In this document: positions 1-6,325 of the stretch, one piece after another
How positions within the stretch are numbered: the stretch's first letter is position 1
Layout of the letters: each line of letters opens with the position of its first letter
Source of the DNA: JBBQTU01 sp038213005
Lineage (GTDB): Bacteria > Planctomycetota > Phycisphaerae > Tepidisphaerales > Tepidisphaeraceae
NCBI GenBank assembly: GCA_038213005.1
Contig: JBBQTU010000088.1
Location: forward strand, 1 to 15,114
Direction: 5' to 3'
Length of the DNA: 15,114 nt
The notes under the pieces: generated by a model
Database searches by the model: none
Told to the model about the DNA's origin: nothing
Seen by the model: only the letters and a program-made list of their open reading frames with translations
Program-made: the position numbers and the translations under genes

Positions 1-45
1 GCCGTGGCAGCACCCGCAGAGGCTCCAGCGGCGGTCCAAGCGTAG
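1..45 (+). CDS. Possible C-terminal end of a protein with an Ala/Pro-rich tail (partial)
   Basis: The first frame is open from the left edge to a TAG at 43-45 and reads AVAAPAEAPAAVQA. Such an Ala/Pro/Glu tail is common at the C-terminus of real proteins in high-GC bacteria, and two hairpins follow it at once (58-72 and 76-126), as expected downstream of a gene. Only 14 codons are visible, so no family can be named. It could also be chance open frame in GC-rich DNA. It shows no likeness to an HsdR or HsdM C-terminus that I can recognise. Confidence 0.3.
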   Translation, partial: AVAAPAEAPAAVQA

Positions 46-75
46 AGGAAAACGGAGGCCGGACGTTCCGGCTGC

Positions 76-126
76 CCGCGTGTGTTGCTCCTGTCTCGCT
101 GCGCTCGACAGGAGCAACACACGCGG
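76..126. terminator. Perfect 20-bp inverted repeat, terminator-like hairpin
   Basis: Bases 76-95 and 107-126 are exact reverse complements (arm CCGCGTGTGTTGCTCCTGTC) around an 11-nt loop. A smaller hairpin GCCGGA-CGT-TCCGGC sits just before it at 58-72. There is no T-run after either arm, so intrinsic termination in the classical sense is not shown. The position between a possible gene end at 45 and the hsdS remnant fits a bidirectional transcription barrier. It could also be a mobile repeat of the genome. Confidence 0.5.
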
Positions 127-157
127 AAGAAAGAAGCACCAAGGTCACGCGGGATTC

Positions 158-191
158 TAATTGTCGCTGACGCCTAATTATAATTGTCGCT
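158..191. repeat. 11-bp direct repeat at the 5' break of hsdS
   Basis: TAATTGTCGCT occurs at 158-168 and again at 181-191, 23 bp apart. The second copy contains the TTG at 184 that opens the hsdS frame, and its leading TAA is an in-frame stop directly before that codon. A short duplication exactly where homology to HsdS begins is compatible with a deletion or insertion scar. Chance duplication in a short AT-rich stretch cannot be excluded. Confidence 0.5.
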
Positions 192-1233
192 TGACAGCAA
201 CTCGGCCGGTCAGGCCTACTTCTGGGACAACGGCAAGCACACAACCAACCTCGCCTCCATCAACCTCACGAAACTCGCGGCTCTGCCGATTCCATTACCA
301 CCGTTGGCCGAACAACGGAAGATCGTCGCCGAGATCGAGAAGCAGTTCACGCGGCTGGATGCGGGGGTGGCGGCGTTGAAGCGGGTGCAGGCGAACCTCA
401 AACGCTACCGGGCGGCCGTCCTCAAAGCCGCCTGCGAAGGCAGGCTTGTGCCGACCGCAGCCGAACTCGCGCGGGAAAAAGGCCGAATCTACGAAACCGG
501 CGAACAACTCCTCGCCCGTACCCTCGACGAACGGCGGAGCAAATGGCAGGGACGGGGGAAGTACAAGGAACCCCTCACAACCAAGCCCCTCGTCGGAGCT
601 CACTTGCCGGAGGGCTGGGCGTGGACCGGGTTCGAGCAGCTAACGGATGGAACCAAACATGCAATCAAAGCCGGTCCGTTTGGAAGTTCGCTCAAGAAGT
701 CTGCTTATGCGCCGACTGGCTTCAAAATCTACGGGCAGGAACAGGTAATTCGTGGCGATCCCTACTTCGGTGACTACTTCATCCCTCGCGAGTTGTTTGA
801 ACAGCTTCGAAGCTGCGAGGTAAAACCCGGTGACGTTCTTATCAGTCTGGTCGGAACGACCGGGAAGGTCTTGATTCTTCCGGATGACTGCGCTCCGGGT
901 ATCATCAATCCCCGCCTCTTGAAATTGAGCCTGAATCGTTCCGGAGTGAGGTCAACGTTCGTCAAGATTCTCATGGAGTCGGCATCGACGCGGGCATTCT
1001 TTAAGTTGGCCGCTCATGGCGGAACGATGGAGATTCTTAACCTCGGTATCCTGAAGACACTGCCTGTCGCGTTGCCCCCGTTGTCCGAGCAAATCCGCAT
1101 CGTCGCGGAGGTCGAGCGGCGGCTGTCTGTGGTGGAGGAACTGCAGGCGGTGGCAACAGCGGACCTGCAGCGGGCTACCCGCTTGAGGCAGGCGATCCTG
1201 CAGCGAGCATTCTCGGGGGCACTCGTGGCGTAA
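184..1233 (+). CDS. hsdS: Type I restriction-modification specificity subunit HsdS, 5'-truncated (likely remnant)
   Basis: HsdS chooses the DNA target of a type I restriction-modification enzyme. The frame encodes 349 residues. It begins with only the last ~35 residues of target-recognition domain 1, followed by conserved coiled-coil repeat 1 (residues about 38-89, LPPLAEQRKIVAEIEKQF onward). Target-recognition domain 2 follows (about 140-296), then repeat 2 (about 297-348, LPPLSEQIRIVAEVERRL onward). The two repeats align with each other, as expected for an S subunit. Complete HsdS proteins are usually about 400-600 residues, so roughly 130-150 N-terminal residues are missing. The opening codon is TTG, directly after an in-frame TAA, with no Shine-Dalgarno sequence, so translation is doubtful. 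A protein of the form repeat-TRD-repeat might still act as a half-S subunit that dimerises, but decay is more likely. Its methylase partner lies 1.6 kb downstream instead of adjacent. Confidence 0.85.
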   Translation: MSLDSNSAGQAYFWDNGKHTTNLASINLTKLAALPIPLPPLAEQRKIVAEIEKQFTRLDAGVAALKRVQANLKRYRAAVLKAACEGRLVPTAAELAREKGRIYETGEQLLARTLDERRSKWQGRGKYKEPLTTKPLVGAHLPEGWAWTGFEQLTDGTKHAIKAGPFGSSLKKSAYAPTGFKIYGQEQVIRGDPYFGDYFIPRELFEQLRSCEVKPGDVLISLVGTTGKVLILPDDCAPGIINPRLLKLSLNRSGVRSTFVKILMESASTRAFFKLAAHGGTMEILNLGILKTLPVALPPLSEQIRIVAEVERRLSVVEELQAVATADLQRATRLRQAILQRAFSGALVA

Positions 1234-1302
1234 ACAGATAGTCCCACTTATTGTGGCGGGCCGCCGCTTGTACCCTTTATGTTGTGTGTGGAAATAGACG
1301 AG

Positions 1303-1385
1303 TTGCTTGACATGTAACCGGAAGATGCTGAGCATGCTTGGAATTGGCACTGTTCTTTGAGGATTTCAGAAATTGCTTGACGTGT
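1303..1385. repeat. 13-bp direct repeat upstream of the TAC operon
   Basis: TTGCTTGACATGT (1303-1315) recurs with one change as TTGCTTGACGTGT (1373-1385), 70 bp apart. Each copy contains a -35-like TTGAC. The downstream copy is the -35 of the toxin promoter. The upstream copy has no convincing -10. It may be a duplicated promoter fragment or a second regulator contact site. Confidence 0.4.
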
Positions 1386-1405
1386 GGTTTAGTTATACCT
1401 AAACT
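1377..1405 (+). promoter_or_regulatory. Promoter and HigA-type operator of the higB-higA-secB operon
   Basis: TTGACG (1377-1382), a 17-bp spacer and TAAACT (1400-1405) form a sigma70-like promoter that ends 3 bp before the toxin ATG. A perfect inverted repeat GTTTAG-ttatac-CTAAAC (1387-1404) covers the -10 and spacer. This is the expected place for autorepression by a helix-turn-helix antitoxin. No Shine-Dalgarno is present, so the transcript would be leaderless or nearly so. Binding by the downstream HigA is inferred from position and symmetry. Confidence 0.6.
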
Positions 1406-1408
1406 CTT

Positions 1409-1798
1409 ATGGATGATCCGACGGACAACATTGTCGTTGTGGCAACCGGGAACTGGGGCCGCGTTGAATACGCCGTCCGCCCTGACGGTGCTGTGCCAGC
1501 GAGATTGTTTGTTCACTCGCTGACCGATAGCGATGCTGCCAAGGTCCATGCCTTGCTCAAGGTGATGGCGGATCATGGAAGAATTATCAATAGAGAAAAG
1601 TTCAGGCAGGTTGAAGGCGAACTTTTTGAGTTCAAAGCTCATCAGGTTCGTGTAAGTTGTTGGCGATTTGGCAACTGCTGGTATCTACTGGATGGTTTTG
1701 TAAAGAAGCAGGACAAGTGGAAGCCGGGCGAAGTGGCTCATGCGTTGAACCTGCTTGCGGAACATAAGCGGCATTTGCCCGGTTCGAAACGAAAGTGA
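1409..1798 (+). CDS. higB: HigB/Gp49-family toxin (RelE-like mRNA interferase) of a TAC module
   Basis: This 129-residue protein fits the HigB/Gp49-like branch of the RelE/ParE fold, whose members cut mRNA on the ribosome. Visible family traits include an internal F-x-Q-V-E-G-E-L-F-E-F-K segment (about residues 65-76) and the following Q-V-R-V-S-C-W-R-F strand. After these come YLLDGFVKKQDKWKPGEV and a final helix of the type A-x-x-L-L-A-E-H. Basic residues in the last third (R80, R85, K98, K99) are candidates for RNA contact and catalysis. The start follows the operator closely, with no Shine-Dalgarno. The toxin gene comes first, as in higBA and known TAC operons, and is followed 9 nt later by the antitoxin. 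The function is assigned from sequence pattern and context; the exact cleavage specificity cannot be read. Confidence 0.85.
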   Translation: MDDPTDNIVVVATGNWGRVEYAVRPDGAVPARLFVHSLTDSDAAKVHALLKVMADHGRIINREKFRQVEGELFEFKAHQVRVSCWRFGNCWYLLDGFVKKQDKWKPGEVAHALNLLAEHKRHLPGSKRK

Positions 1799-1807
1799 GA
1801 GAATGAT

Positions 1808-2203
1808 ATGGCTCGCTCGGAGATCGAGAAATTCGTTGAAGATCAAAAGCGCATGCGCCTGTATCAACAGGAATATCTGATCATGCAGGTGACGGAGCGA
1901 ATCTGTGATCTGATGGAACAAAATGGCGTGTCGCGCAGTGAATTGGCAACTAAGCTGGGGACCAGCAAGGGATATATCACCCAACTGCTGGATGGTCGCG
2001 CCAACATGACGCTGCGGACGCTCGCGGATGTCTGTGCGGTCTTGGGTGTGGCGATTGACGTTCAAACTCGGCAACTGCAGGCCACTGTTCGCCCCACAAT
2101 GTCCATGGTTGAAACTGCTTCATGGCAACGCCCGACCAAGCGCATCACATACATCTCGGATGACCTTGATCTTCATGACTGTCGCGAGGTGAAAGTCGCA
2201 TGA
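1808..2203 (+). CDS. higA: HigA-type XRE antitoxin with C-terminal chaperone-addiction-like tail
   Basis: This 131-residue DNA-binding antitoxin would neutralise the preceding HigB toxin and repress the operon. The helix-turn-helix covers about residues 27-82 (VSRSELATKLGTSKGYITQL, then TLRTLADVCAVLGV), typical of XRE/Cro-CI antitoxins. An N-terminal helical segment (1-26) precedes it. About 45 residues extend beyond the DNA-binding domain and include ETASWQRPTKRITY (102-115, Trp106). In TAC systems such as Mycobacterium tuberculosis HigA1 (Rv1956), a short C-terminal Trp-containing motif makes the antitoxin unstable unless a SecB-like chaperone binds it. The tail here resembles that arrangement from memory. 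GAGA lies upstream of the ATG as a weak ribosome site. The stop overlaps the start of the chaperone gene (ATGA, 2200-2203), which indicates translational coupling. Confidence 0.85.
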   Translation: MARSEIEKFVEDQKRMRLYQQEYLIMQVTERICDLMEQNGVSRSELATKLGTSKGYITQLLDGRANMTLRTLADVCAVLGVAIDVQTRQLQATVRPTMSMVETASWQRPTKRITYISDDLDLHDCREVKVA

Positions 2204-2679
2204 ATAAGTCGCGAATACAGAAGACAGAGTCCAAGGCGGAACTGGCCTTAGTCGTCAGTGAAAGGGTGGATTTATCCTCGATACGATTGGCCGACTTTTC
2301 CGCACGTTGCCTGGCTGCCCTGGCACCGAATGACTTGCCTGAAGAGTTAAGGCTATCTACTGCCAGCAGTACGCAAGAACCCAGCGGCGATGCACCGTTG
2401 ATCGTGATGACGAGAATGAGTCTGCATGTGGCAAAGGCAGGCGATTCGACCGAGACAGCGCCTATAACCATCGAGGCGACGTTTGAGCTGCGATACAATA
2501 TTAAGAATACTGATGGTCTTAGCAAAGCACACTATGATGCCTTTGGCGAGTCAAATGCCATTTTCAACGTCTGGCCGTATTGGCGGGAATATGTGCAGTC
2601 GGCGACGATGAGGCTGGGGCTGCCAGGTCTCACATTGCCGCTGTTCCGGCTGAGGAAATCAACAGTCGAAGGGAAGTAG
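2200..2679 (+). CDS. secB: SecB-like chaperone of the toxin-antitoxin-chaperone module
   Basis: This 159-residue protein resembles SecB-family export chaperones. It has beta strands of the type APLIVMTRMSLHV and ITIEATFELRY in the middle (about residues 64-99). The characteristic C-terminal block NVWPYWREYVQSATMRLGLP then GLTLPLF (about 123-149) matches the SecB region in which a helix packs on the sheet. In TAC operons a solitary SecB-like protein binds the antitoxin tail and prevents its degradation. It can sometimes also serve preproteins. The 4-bp overlap with higA and the same strand support one operon. A sampled row (2221-2280) has 31 of 60 G/C, against 40 of 60 in glgP (9361-9420), which fits horizontal origin. 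A housekeeping SecB is less likely given this neighbourhood. Confidence 0.8.
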   Translation: MNKSRIQKTESKAELALVVSERVDLSSIRLADFSARCLAALAPNDLPEELRLSTASSTQEPSGDAPLIVMTRMSLHVAKAGDSTETAPITIEATFELRYNIKNTDGLSKAHYDAFGESNAIFNVWPYWREYVQSATMRLGLPGLTLPLFRLRKSTVEGK

Positions 2680-2754
2680 CCGGTCGGCTCAACTCGGCTA
2701 ACGCAATGGAACCACCGCGATGATGGGCTCTCCCGTGAAGACTGCGCTGAGCAG

Positions 2755-2781
2755 TTGCTTTCCGGGGCGTTGGGAAAGCAA
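2755..2781. terminator. 9-bp perfect hairpin after the TAC operon
   Basis: TTGCTTTCC (2755-2763) and GGAAAGCAA (2773-2781) are exact reverse complements with a 9-nt loop. It lies 75 bp after the chaperone stop and 75 bp before hsdM. No T-run follows, so factor-independent termination is only possible, not shown. It is the only obvious structure in the 177-bp gap between secB and hsdM. Confidence 0.4.
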
Positions 2782-2856
2782 TCGAGCGAAGCTGGTAAGT
2801 GGCGTAAAATAATAGAGTTAGGATTCGAGTTGTTTACCCGCTCCTAGGGAAATGAA

Positions 2857-4317
2857 ATGTCCACCCCAAACGCTCTCGTCCAAAGGCTCTGGAACTACTG
2901 CAACATCCTTCGCGATGACGGCCTCTCCTATGGCGATTACGTCGAGCAGTTGACGTTTCTCCTGTTCCTCAAGATGGCCGATGAGCAGAGCAAGCCGCCC
3001 CTCAATGAGAAGTCGCCCGTCCCGGCCGGCTTCGGCTGGGACATCCTCGTCAAACTCGACGGCGACGACCTGGAGACCCATTACCGCCACACGCTGGAGG
3101 AACTCGGCAAGCGGCCAGGCATGCTCGGCGTCATTTTCAAGAAGGCCCAGAACAAGATCCAGGACCCGGCCAAGCTGCGCCGGCTTATCGCGGACCTGAT
3201 TGACAAAGAGCAGTGGTCATCCCTGAGCGCGGACGTGAAGGGCGATGCCTACGAAGGCCTGCTCCAGAAGAACGCCGAAGACGTCAAAGGCGGGGCGGGG
3301 CAGTATTTCACCCCGCGTGCCCTCATCGCCGCCATGGTCCAGGCCATCGCCCCCCAGCCCGGTGAGACCATCTGCGACCCGGCCTGCGGGACGGGCGGGT
3401 TCCTCCTGGCCGCTCATGACTACATCGCCACGCACCACGCCCTGTCACGCTCGCAGAAGAGAACACTCAAGAGCGGCACCCTCTTTGGCGTGGAACTGGT
3501 CGACAGTGTCACTCGGCTGTGCATGATGAATCTGCTGCTGCATGGGATCGGCGATGAGAACGATACAGAGCTTCCCGTCATCACCAAAGATGCTCTGGCC
3601 GCCAAGCACGGCGAATATGAGATCGTCCTGGCCAATCCCCCCTTCGGCAAGAAAAGCAGCGTCACCGTCGTCAATGGCGATGGGGAGCAGAGCAAAGAGT
3701 CGCTGGTCATCAATCGCCAGGAATTCTGGGCCACCACCAGCAACAAGCAGCTCAATTTTCTCCAGCACATCTTCTCCATTCTCAAGCAGCACGGCCGGGC
3801 GGCCGTCGTCCTGCCCGATAATGTCCTCTTCGAAGGTGGCGCTGGCGAGACCATCCGCCGGGGACTGCTCAAGCAGGCGGACGTGCACACGCTCCTGCGC
3901 CTGCCCACTGGCATCTTCTATGCTCAGGGTGTGAAGGCCAATGTGCTGTTCTTTGACCGCAAACCCGCCCAGGAGAAGCCGTGGACGCAGAAGCTGTGGA
4001 TCTATGACCTGCGGACGAACATGCACTTCACGCTCAAGGAGAAGACCCTCCAAGCCAGCGACCTTGATGACTTTGTGAAGTGCTACCACCCGGCCAACCG
4101 CCACGACCGCAAACCCACCGACTGCTTCAAACCCTTCACCTACGAGGACCTCACCAAGCGCGACAAGGTGAATCTGGATATCTTCTGGATGAAGGATGAG
4201 AGTTTGGAGGATTCGGCGAATCTGCCGGCGCCGGAGGTGATTGCGCAGGAGATTGCGGCTGATTTGGAAGCGGCGCTTGAGCAGTTTGCGACAATTGCGG
4301 AGGATTTGAAAGGGTGA
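2857..4317 (+). CDS. hsdM: Type I restriction-modification DNA methyltransferase subunit HsdM (N6-adenine)
   Basis: HsdM transfers a methyl group from S-adenosylmethionine to adenine N6 within the site selected by HsdS. The 486-residue protein is full length for the family. The N-terminal HsdM helical domain covers roughly 5-135. The entry to the methylase domain is GQYFTPR (148-154). The SAM-binding motif is DPACGTGGF (174-182) and the catalytic motif NPPF (260-263). The C-terminus ends in a helical tail rich in Glu and Ala. The start is supported by AGGGA 6 nt upstream of the ATG. The gene looks intact, but it is not followed by hsdS. The only S gene visible is a truncated one upstream beyond the TAC module, and no hsdR is present. 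It may function with a distant S subunit or be an orphan methylase. Confidence 0.95.
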   Translation: MSTPNALVQRLWNYCNILRDDGLSYGDYVEQLTFLLFLKMADEQSKPPLNEKSPVPAGFGWDILVKLDGDDLETHYRHTLEELGKRPGMLGVIFKKAQNKIQDPAKLRRLIADLIDKEQWSSLSADVKGDAYEGLLQKNAEDVKGGAGQYFTPRALIAAMVQAIAPQPGETICDPACGTGGFLLAAHDYIATHHALSRSQKRTLKSGTLFGVELVDSVTRLCMMNLLLHGIGDENDTELPVITKDALAAKHGEYEIVLANPPFGKKSSVTVVNGDGEQSKESLVINRQEFWATTSNKQLNFLQHIFSILKQHGRAAVVLPDNVLFEGGAGETIRRGLLKQADVHTLLRLPTGIFYAQGVKANVLFFDRKPAQEKPWTQKLWIYDLRTNMHFTLKEKTLQASDLDDFVKCYHPANRHDRKPTDCFKPFTYEDLTKRDKVNLDIFWMKDESLEDSANLPAPEVIAQEIAADLEAALEQFATIAEDLKG

Positions 4318-4327
4318 CGGGGAGACC

Positions 4328-4342
4328 GCGGTCACCGACCGC
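4328..4342. terminator. Short hairpin just after hsdM
   Basis: GCGGTC-ACC-GACCGC forms a perfect 6-bp stem with a 3-nt loop, 10 nt after the hsdM stop. It lacks a T-run, so its role as a terminator is uncertain. The position right behind the gene is the main argument. Confidence 0.3.
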
Positions 4343-4395
4343 TGACGCTCTCTCAGTGTGAGGGGGCTGGGGCCGCTGAGCTTAGCCCCGCGGGC

Positions 4396-4411
4396 ACGTT
4401 GCGTGCAACGT
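4396..4411. promoter_or_regulatory. 16-bp palindrome in the hsdM-tRNA gap
   Basis: ACGTTGC-GT-GCAACGT is a perfect dyad with a 2-bp centre, a form typical of binding sites for dimeric DNA-binding proteins. It lies about 150 bp upstream of the tRNA-His promoter and 79 bp after hsdM. No regulator can be assigned, and it may be incidental. The rest of the 4318-4548 gap shows no convincing gene. Confidence 0.3.
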
Positions 4412-4548
4412 TCTTCTTGAGGGCAGGGAGACCAGCCAGCGTTGCCTCGATTGCCAGGCTGGGAGGCGGAGGGAGCGTTGTGGGTTTGGGACGAGGGATG
4501 GCCGACCGGAGGCGGACGGCCTACTGTTTGCGGCATTACGGGCGGGGA

Positions 4549-4577
4549 TTGACAGGCAGGGCGAATCTCGACAGAAT
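4549..4577 (+). promoter_or_regulatory. Promoter of the tRNA-His gene
   Basis: A consensus -35 TTGACA (4549-4554), a 17-bp spacer and CAGAAT (4572-4577, four of six consensus bases) place the likely transcription start near 4584, about 9 nt before the mature tRNA. Strong -35 hexamers are usual for stable RNA genes. The call rests on sequence match and position. Confidence 0.65.
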
Positions 4578-4592
4578 GCGGCGCTTCGAGAC

Positions 4593-4666
4593 GGTGGCCA
4601 TAGCTCAGTTGGTAGAGCACAAGGTTGTGGTCCTTGGGGTCGCGGGTTCAAATCCCGTTGGTCACC
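4593..4666 (+). tRNA. trnH: tRNA-His (anticodon GTG)
   Basis: The sequence folds into a standard cloverleaf. The acceptor stem pairs 4594-4600 with 4659-4665 (one G-U pair). The D arm contains AGCTCAGTTGGTAGAGC. The anticodon stem CAAGG/CCTTG encloses loop TTGTGGT with anticodon GTG at 4627-4629. The T arm is CGGGTTCAAATCCCG preceded by one base. G4593 is the extra G-1 that histidyl-tRNA synthetase recognises, and it faces discriminator C4666, as in bacterial tRNA-His. The 3' CCA is not encoded (CTG follows) and must be added enzymatically. A promoter lies just upstream and a strong terminator just downstream, so the gene is probably a single transcription unit. Confidence 0.96.
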
Positions 4667-4677
4667 CTGTTAATCCG

Positions 4678-4719
4678 AGAAGACGAGAGACCGAGGCGGT
4701 CTCTCGTCTTCTGCGTTTT
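4678..4719 (+). terminator. Rho-independent terminator after tRNA-His
   Basis: AGAAGACGAGAGACC (4678-4692) and GGTCTCTCGTCTTCT (4698-4712) form a perfect 15-bp stem with a 5-nt loop, followed by GCGTTTT and, after two G, another TTT. The location 12 nt after the tRNA makes it the clear end of the tRNA transcript. It separates tRNA transcription from metG, which has its own promoter. Confidence 0.8.
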
Positions 4720-4738
4720 GGTTTCGTCGCCCGGCGGC

Positions 4739-4767
4739 CTGACGAATCTCCTGCCTTTCGCTACAAT
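4739..4767 (+). promoter_or_regulatory. Probable metG promoter
   Basis: CTGACG (4739-4744), a 17-bp spacer and TACAAT (4762-4767, five of six consensus bases) lie after the tRNA terminator. The predicted start of transcription is about 4774, only 4 nt before the metG ATG. The GGAAG at 4769-4773 would then be outside or at the edge of the mRNA, so the message may be leaderless. Confidence 0.5.
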
Positions 4768-4777
4768 TGGAAGTCTT

Positions 4778-6325
4778 ATGGCTGAATCATTTTATATCAC
4801 GACGCCGATTTACTATCCCAATGGCGAACCGCATCTGGGGCATTGTTACTGCACGATCGTGACGGATGTGCTGGCGCGCTATCACCGGTTGGCGGGGGAT
4901 CGGACGTGGCTGCTCACGGGGACGGATGAGCACGGGATCAAAATGGTGAAGACGGCGGCGGAGAAGGGGACGACGCCGGCGGAGCTGGCGGATAAGAATA
5001 GCGCGATCTTCCGCGAGTTCTGGGCGGAGCTGGGGATCAGCAACGATGACTACATCCGGACCAGCGAGCCGCGGCACAAGCTGGCGGTGCAGGAGATTAT
5101 CCGGCGGATGGTTGCCAATGGCGATATATATCTAGGCGGGTATGAGGGGTGGTATGATGAGGGGCAGGAGGAGTTTGTCACCGAGACCGAGGCCAAGAGC
5201 CGCGAGTATAAGTCGGCGGTGAATGGGAAGCCGCTGGTGCGGTATAAGGAGCCGAGCTATTTCTTCAAGCTGAGCAAGTATGCCCCGCGGGTGCTTGCGT
5301 ATATCGAGGCGAATCCGGAGTTTATTCGGCCGGAATCGAGGCGGAATGAGGTGCTGAGCAAGCTGAAGGGCGGGGTGGATGACCTGTCGATCAGCCGGGC
5401 GACGCTGAAGTGGGGGATTCCGCTGCCGCACGATCCGGAGCATGTGGTGTATGTGTGGATTGATGCGCTGAGCAACTACGTGACGGCGATGGGGTTCACG
5501 GCGACGGACCAGGGGAAATATGACGAGTTCTGGCCGGGCGTGCACATTATTGGCAAAGAGATTTTGTGGTTTCACGCGGTGTATTGGCCGGCGATGCTGA
5601 TGAGCCTGGGGCAGCCGTTGCCCAAGGCGATTTTTGCGCATGGGTGGTGGACCAGCGGCGGCATGAAGATGAGTAAGACGCTGGGCAACGCGATTGACCT
5701 GGTGAAGATCCGGTCGGTGATCTCAACGTACAGCAACGATGCGTTCCGGTATTACATGGCGCGGGCGGCGACGTTCGGAGCCGATCTGGACTGGACGGAT
5801 CAGGACTTCATGAAGGCGTTTAACGAACTGGCAAACGTGCTGGGGAACTGTCTGAACCGCACGCTGAAGATGGTGAACAAGTATCGGGATGGGCGGATTC
5901 CGCCGGCCGGGGCGGAGCTTTTGGATATTGACCGGGCGCTGGTGGATCGGACGCTGGCGACGCCGGGAGAGGTGGAGTCGGCTTACGCGCGGTTTGACCT
6001 GCAGGGGGCGGCGCTCTTGCCGATTGAACTGGCGAGGCAGACCAATGGCTATATCGATGCCACGGAGCCGTTCAAACTGGCGAAGGACCCGGAGAAAGCC
6101 GGGCGGCTGGATACGGTGCTGAACCTGTCGGCGCAGGCGATCTATCGGTCGCTGGTGCTGCTGCTGCCGATCCTGCCGGAGAAGGCGACGGCGGGGCTGA
6201 AGCAGTTGGGCGTGGAGGCGTCGGGTAAGACGCTGGCGGAACTGCTGGCGGGGCCGCTGGCTGTGGGGCATAAGCTGGGTGAAGGTCAGCCGCTGTTTCC
6301 GAAGGTGGAAGTGGTGAAGCCTTAA
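4778..6325 (+). CDS. metG: Methionyl-tRNA synthetase (MetRS)
   Basis: MetRS charges tRNA-Met with methionine using ATP and is essential for translation. Counting from the ATG at 4778 the protein has 515 residues. It shows the class I signature HLGH (19-22) in the Rossmann fold, WIDAL (227-231), and KMSKT (297-301, the KMSKS loop), then the helical anticodon-binding domain to the end. The connective-peptide knuckle (about 121-150, YEGWYDEGQEEF) carries no cysteines, so no zinc is expected there. There is no C-terminal tRNA-binding/dimerisation domain, so this is the short form of MetRS. The longer open frame upstream to 4625 runs through the tRNA terminator and is rejected: MAESFYITTPIYYPNGEPHL is the normal family N-terminus. 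The stop TAA overlaps the vapC stop on the other strand. Confidence 0.97.
   Translation: MAESFYITTPIYYPNGEPHLGHCYCTIVTDVLARYHRLAGDRTWLLTGTDEHGIKMVKTAAEKGTTPAELADKNSAIFREFWAELGISNDDYIRTSEPRHKLAVQEIIRRMVANGDIYLGGYEGWYDEGQEEFVTETEAKSREYKSAVNGKPLVRYKEPSYFFKLSKYAPRVLAYIEANPEFIRPESRRNEVLSKLKGGVDDLSISRATLKWGIPLPHDPEHVVYVWIDALSNYVTAMGFTATDQGKYDEFWPGVHIIGKEILWFHAVYWPAMLMSLGQPLPKAIFAHGWWTSGGMKMSKTLGNAIDLVKIRSVISTYSNDAFRYYMARAATFGADLDWTDQDFMKAFNELANVLGNCLNRTLKMVNKYRDGRIPPAGAELLDIDRALVDRTLATPGEVESAYARFDLQGAALLPIELARQTNGYIDATEPFKLAKDPEKAGRLDTVLNLSAQAIYRSLVLLLPILPEKATAGLKQLGVEASGKTLAELLAGPLAVGHKLGEGQPLFPKVEVVKP

Noticed and set aside
1..1408. Phase-variable S-gene inversion system
   Set aside because: The 20-bp inverted repeat is a local hairpin. 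No second S cassette, distant inverted repeat or recombinase gene is visible in the window.
4318..4592. Riboswitch or T-box leader before metG
   Set aside because: No T-box or SAM-type conserved elements are seen. The interval is upstream of a separate tRNA gene with its own terminator.
3445..4620. 391-codon minus-strand open frame across hsdM and the tRNA upstream region
   Set aside because: It is a shadow of hsdM with low-complexity composition and no family features, and it extends into the tRNA gene.
4625..4777. Longer start for metG
   Set aside because: The extension would run through the tRNA-His 3' part and its terminator. The family N-terminus begins at 4778.
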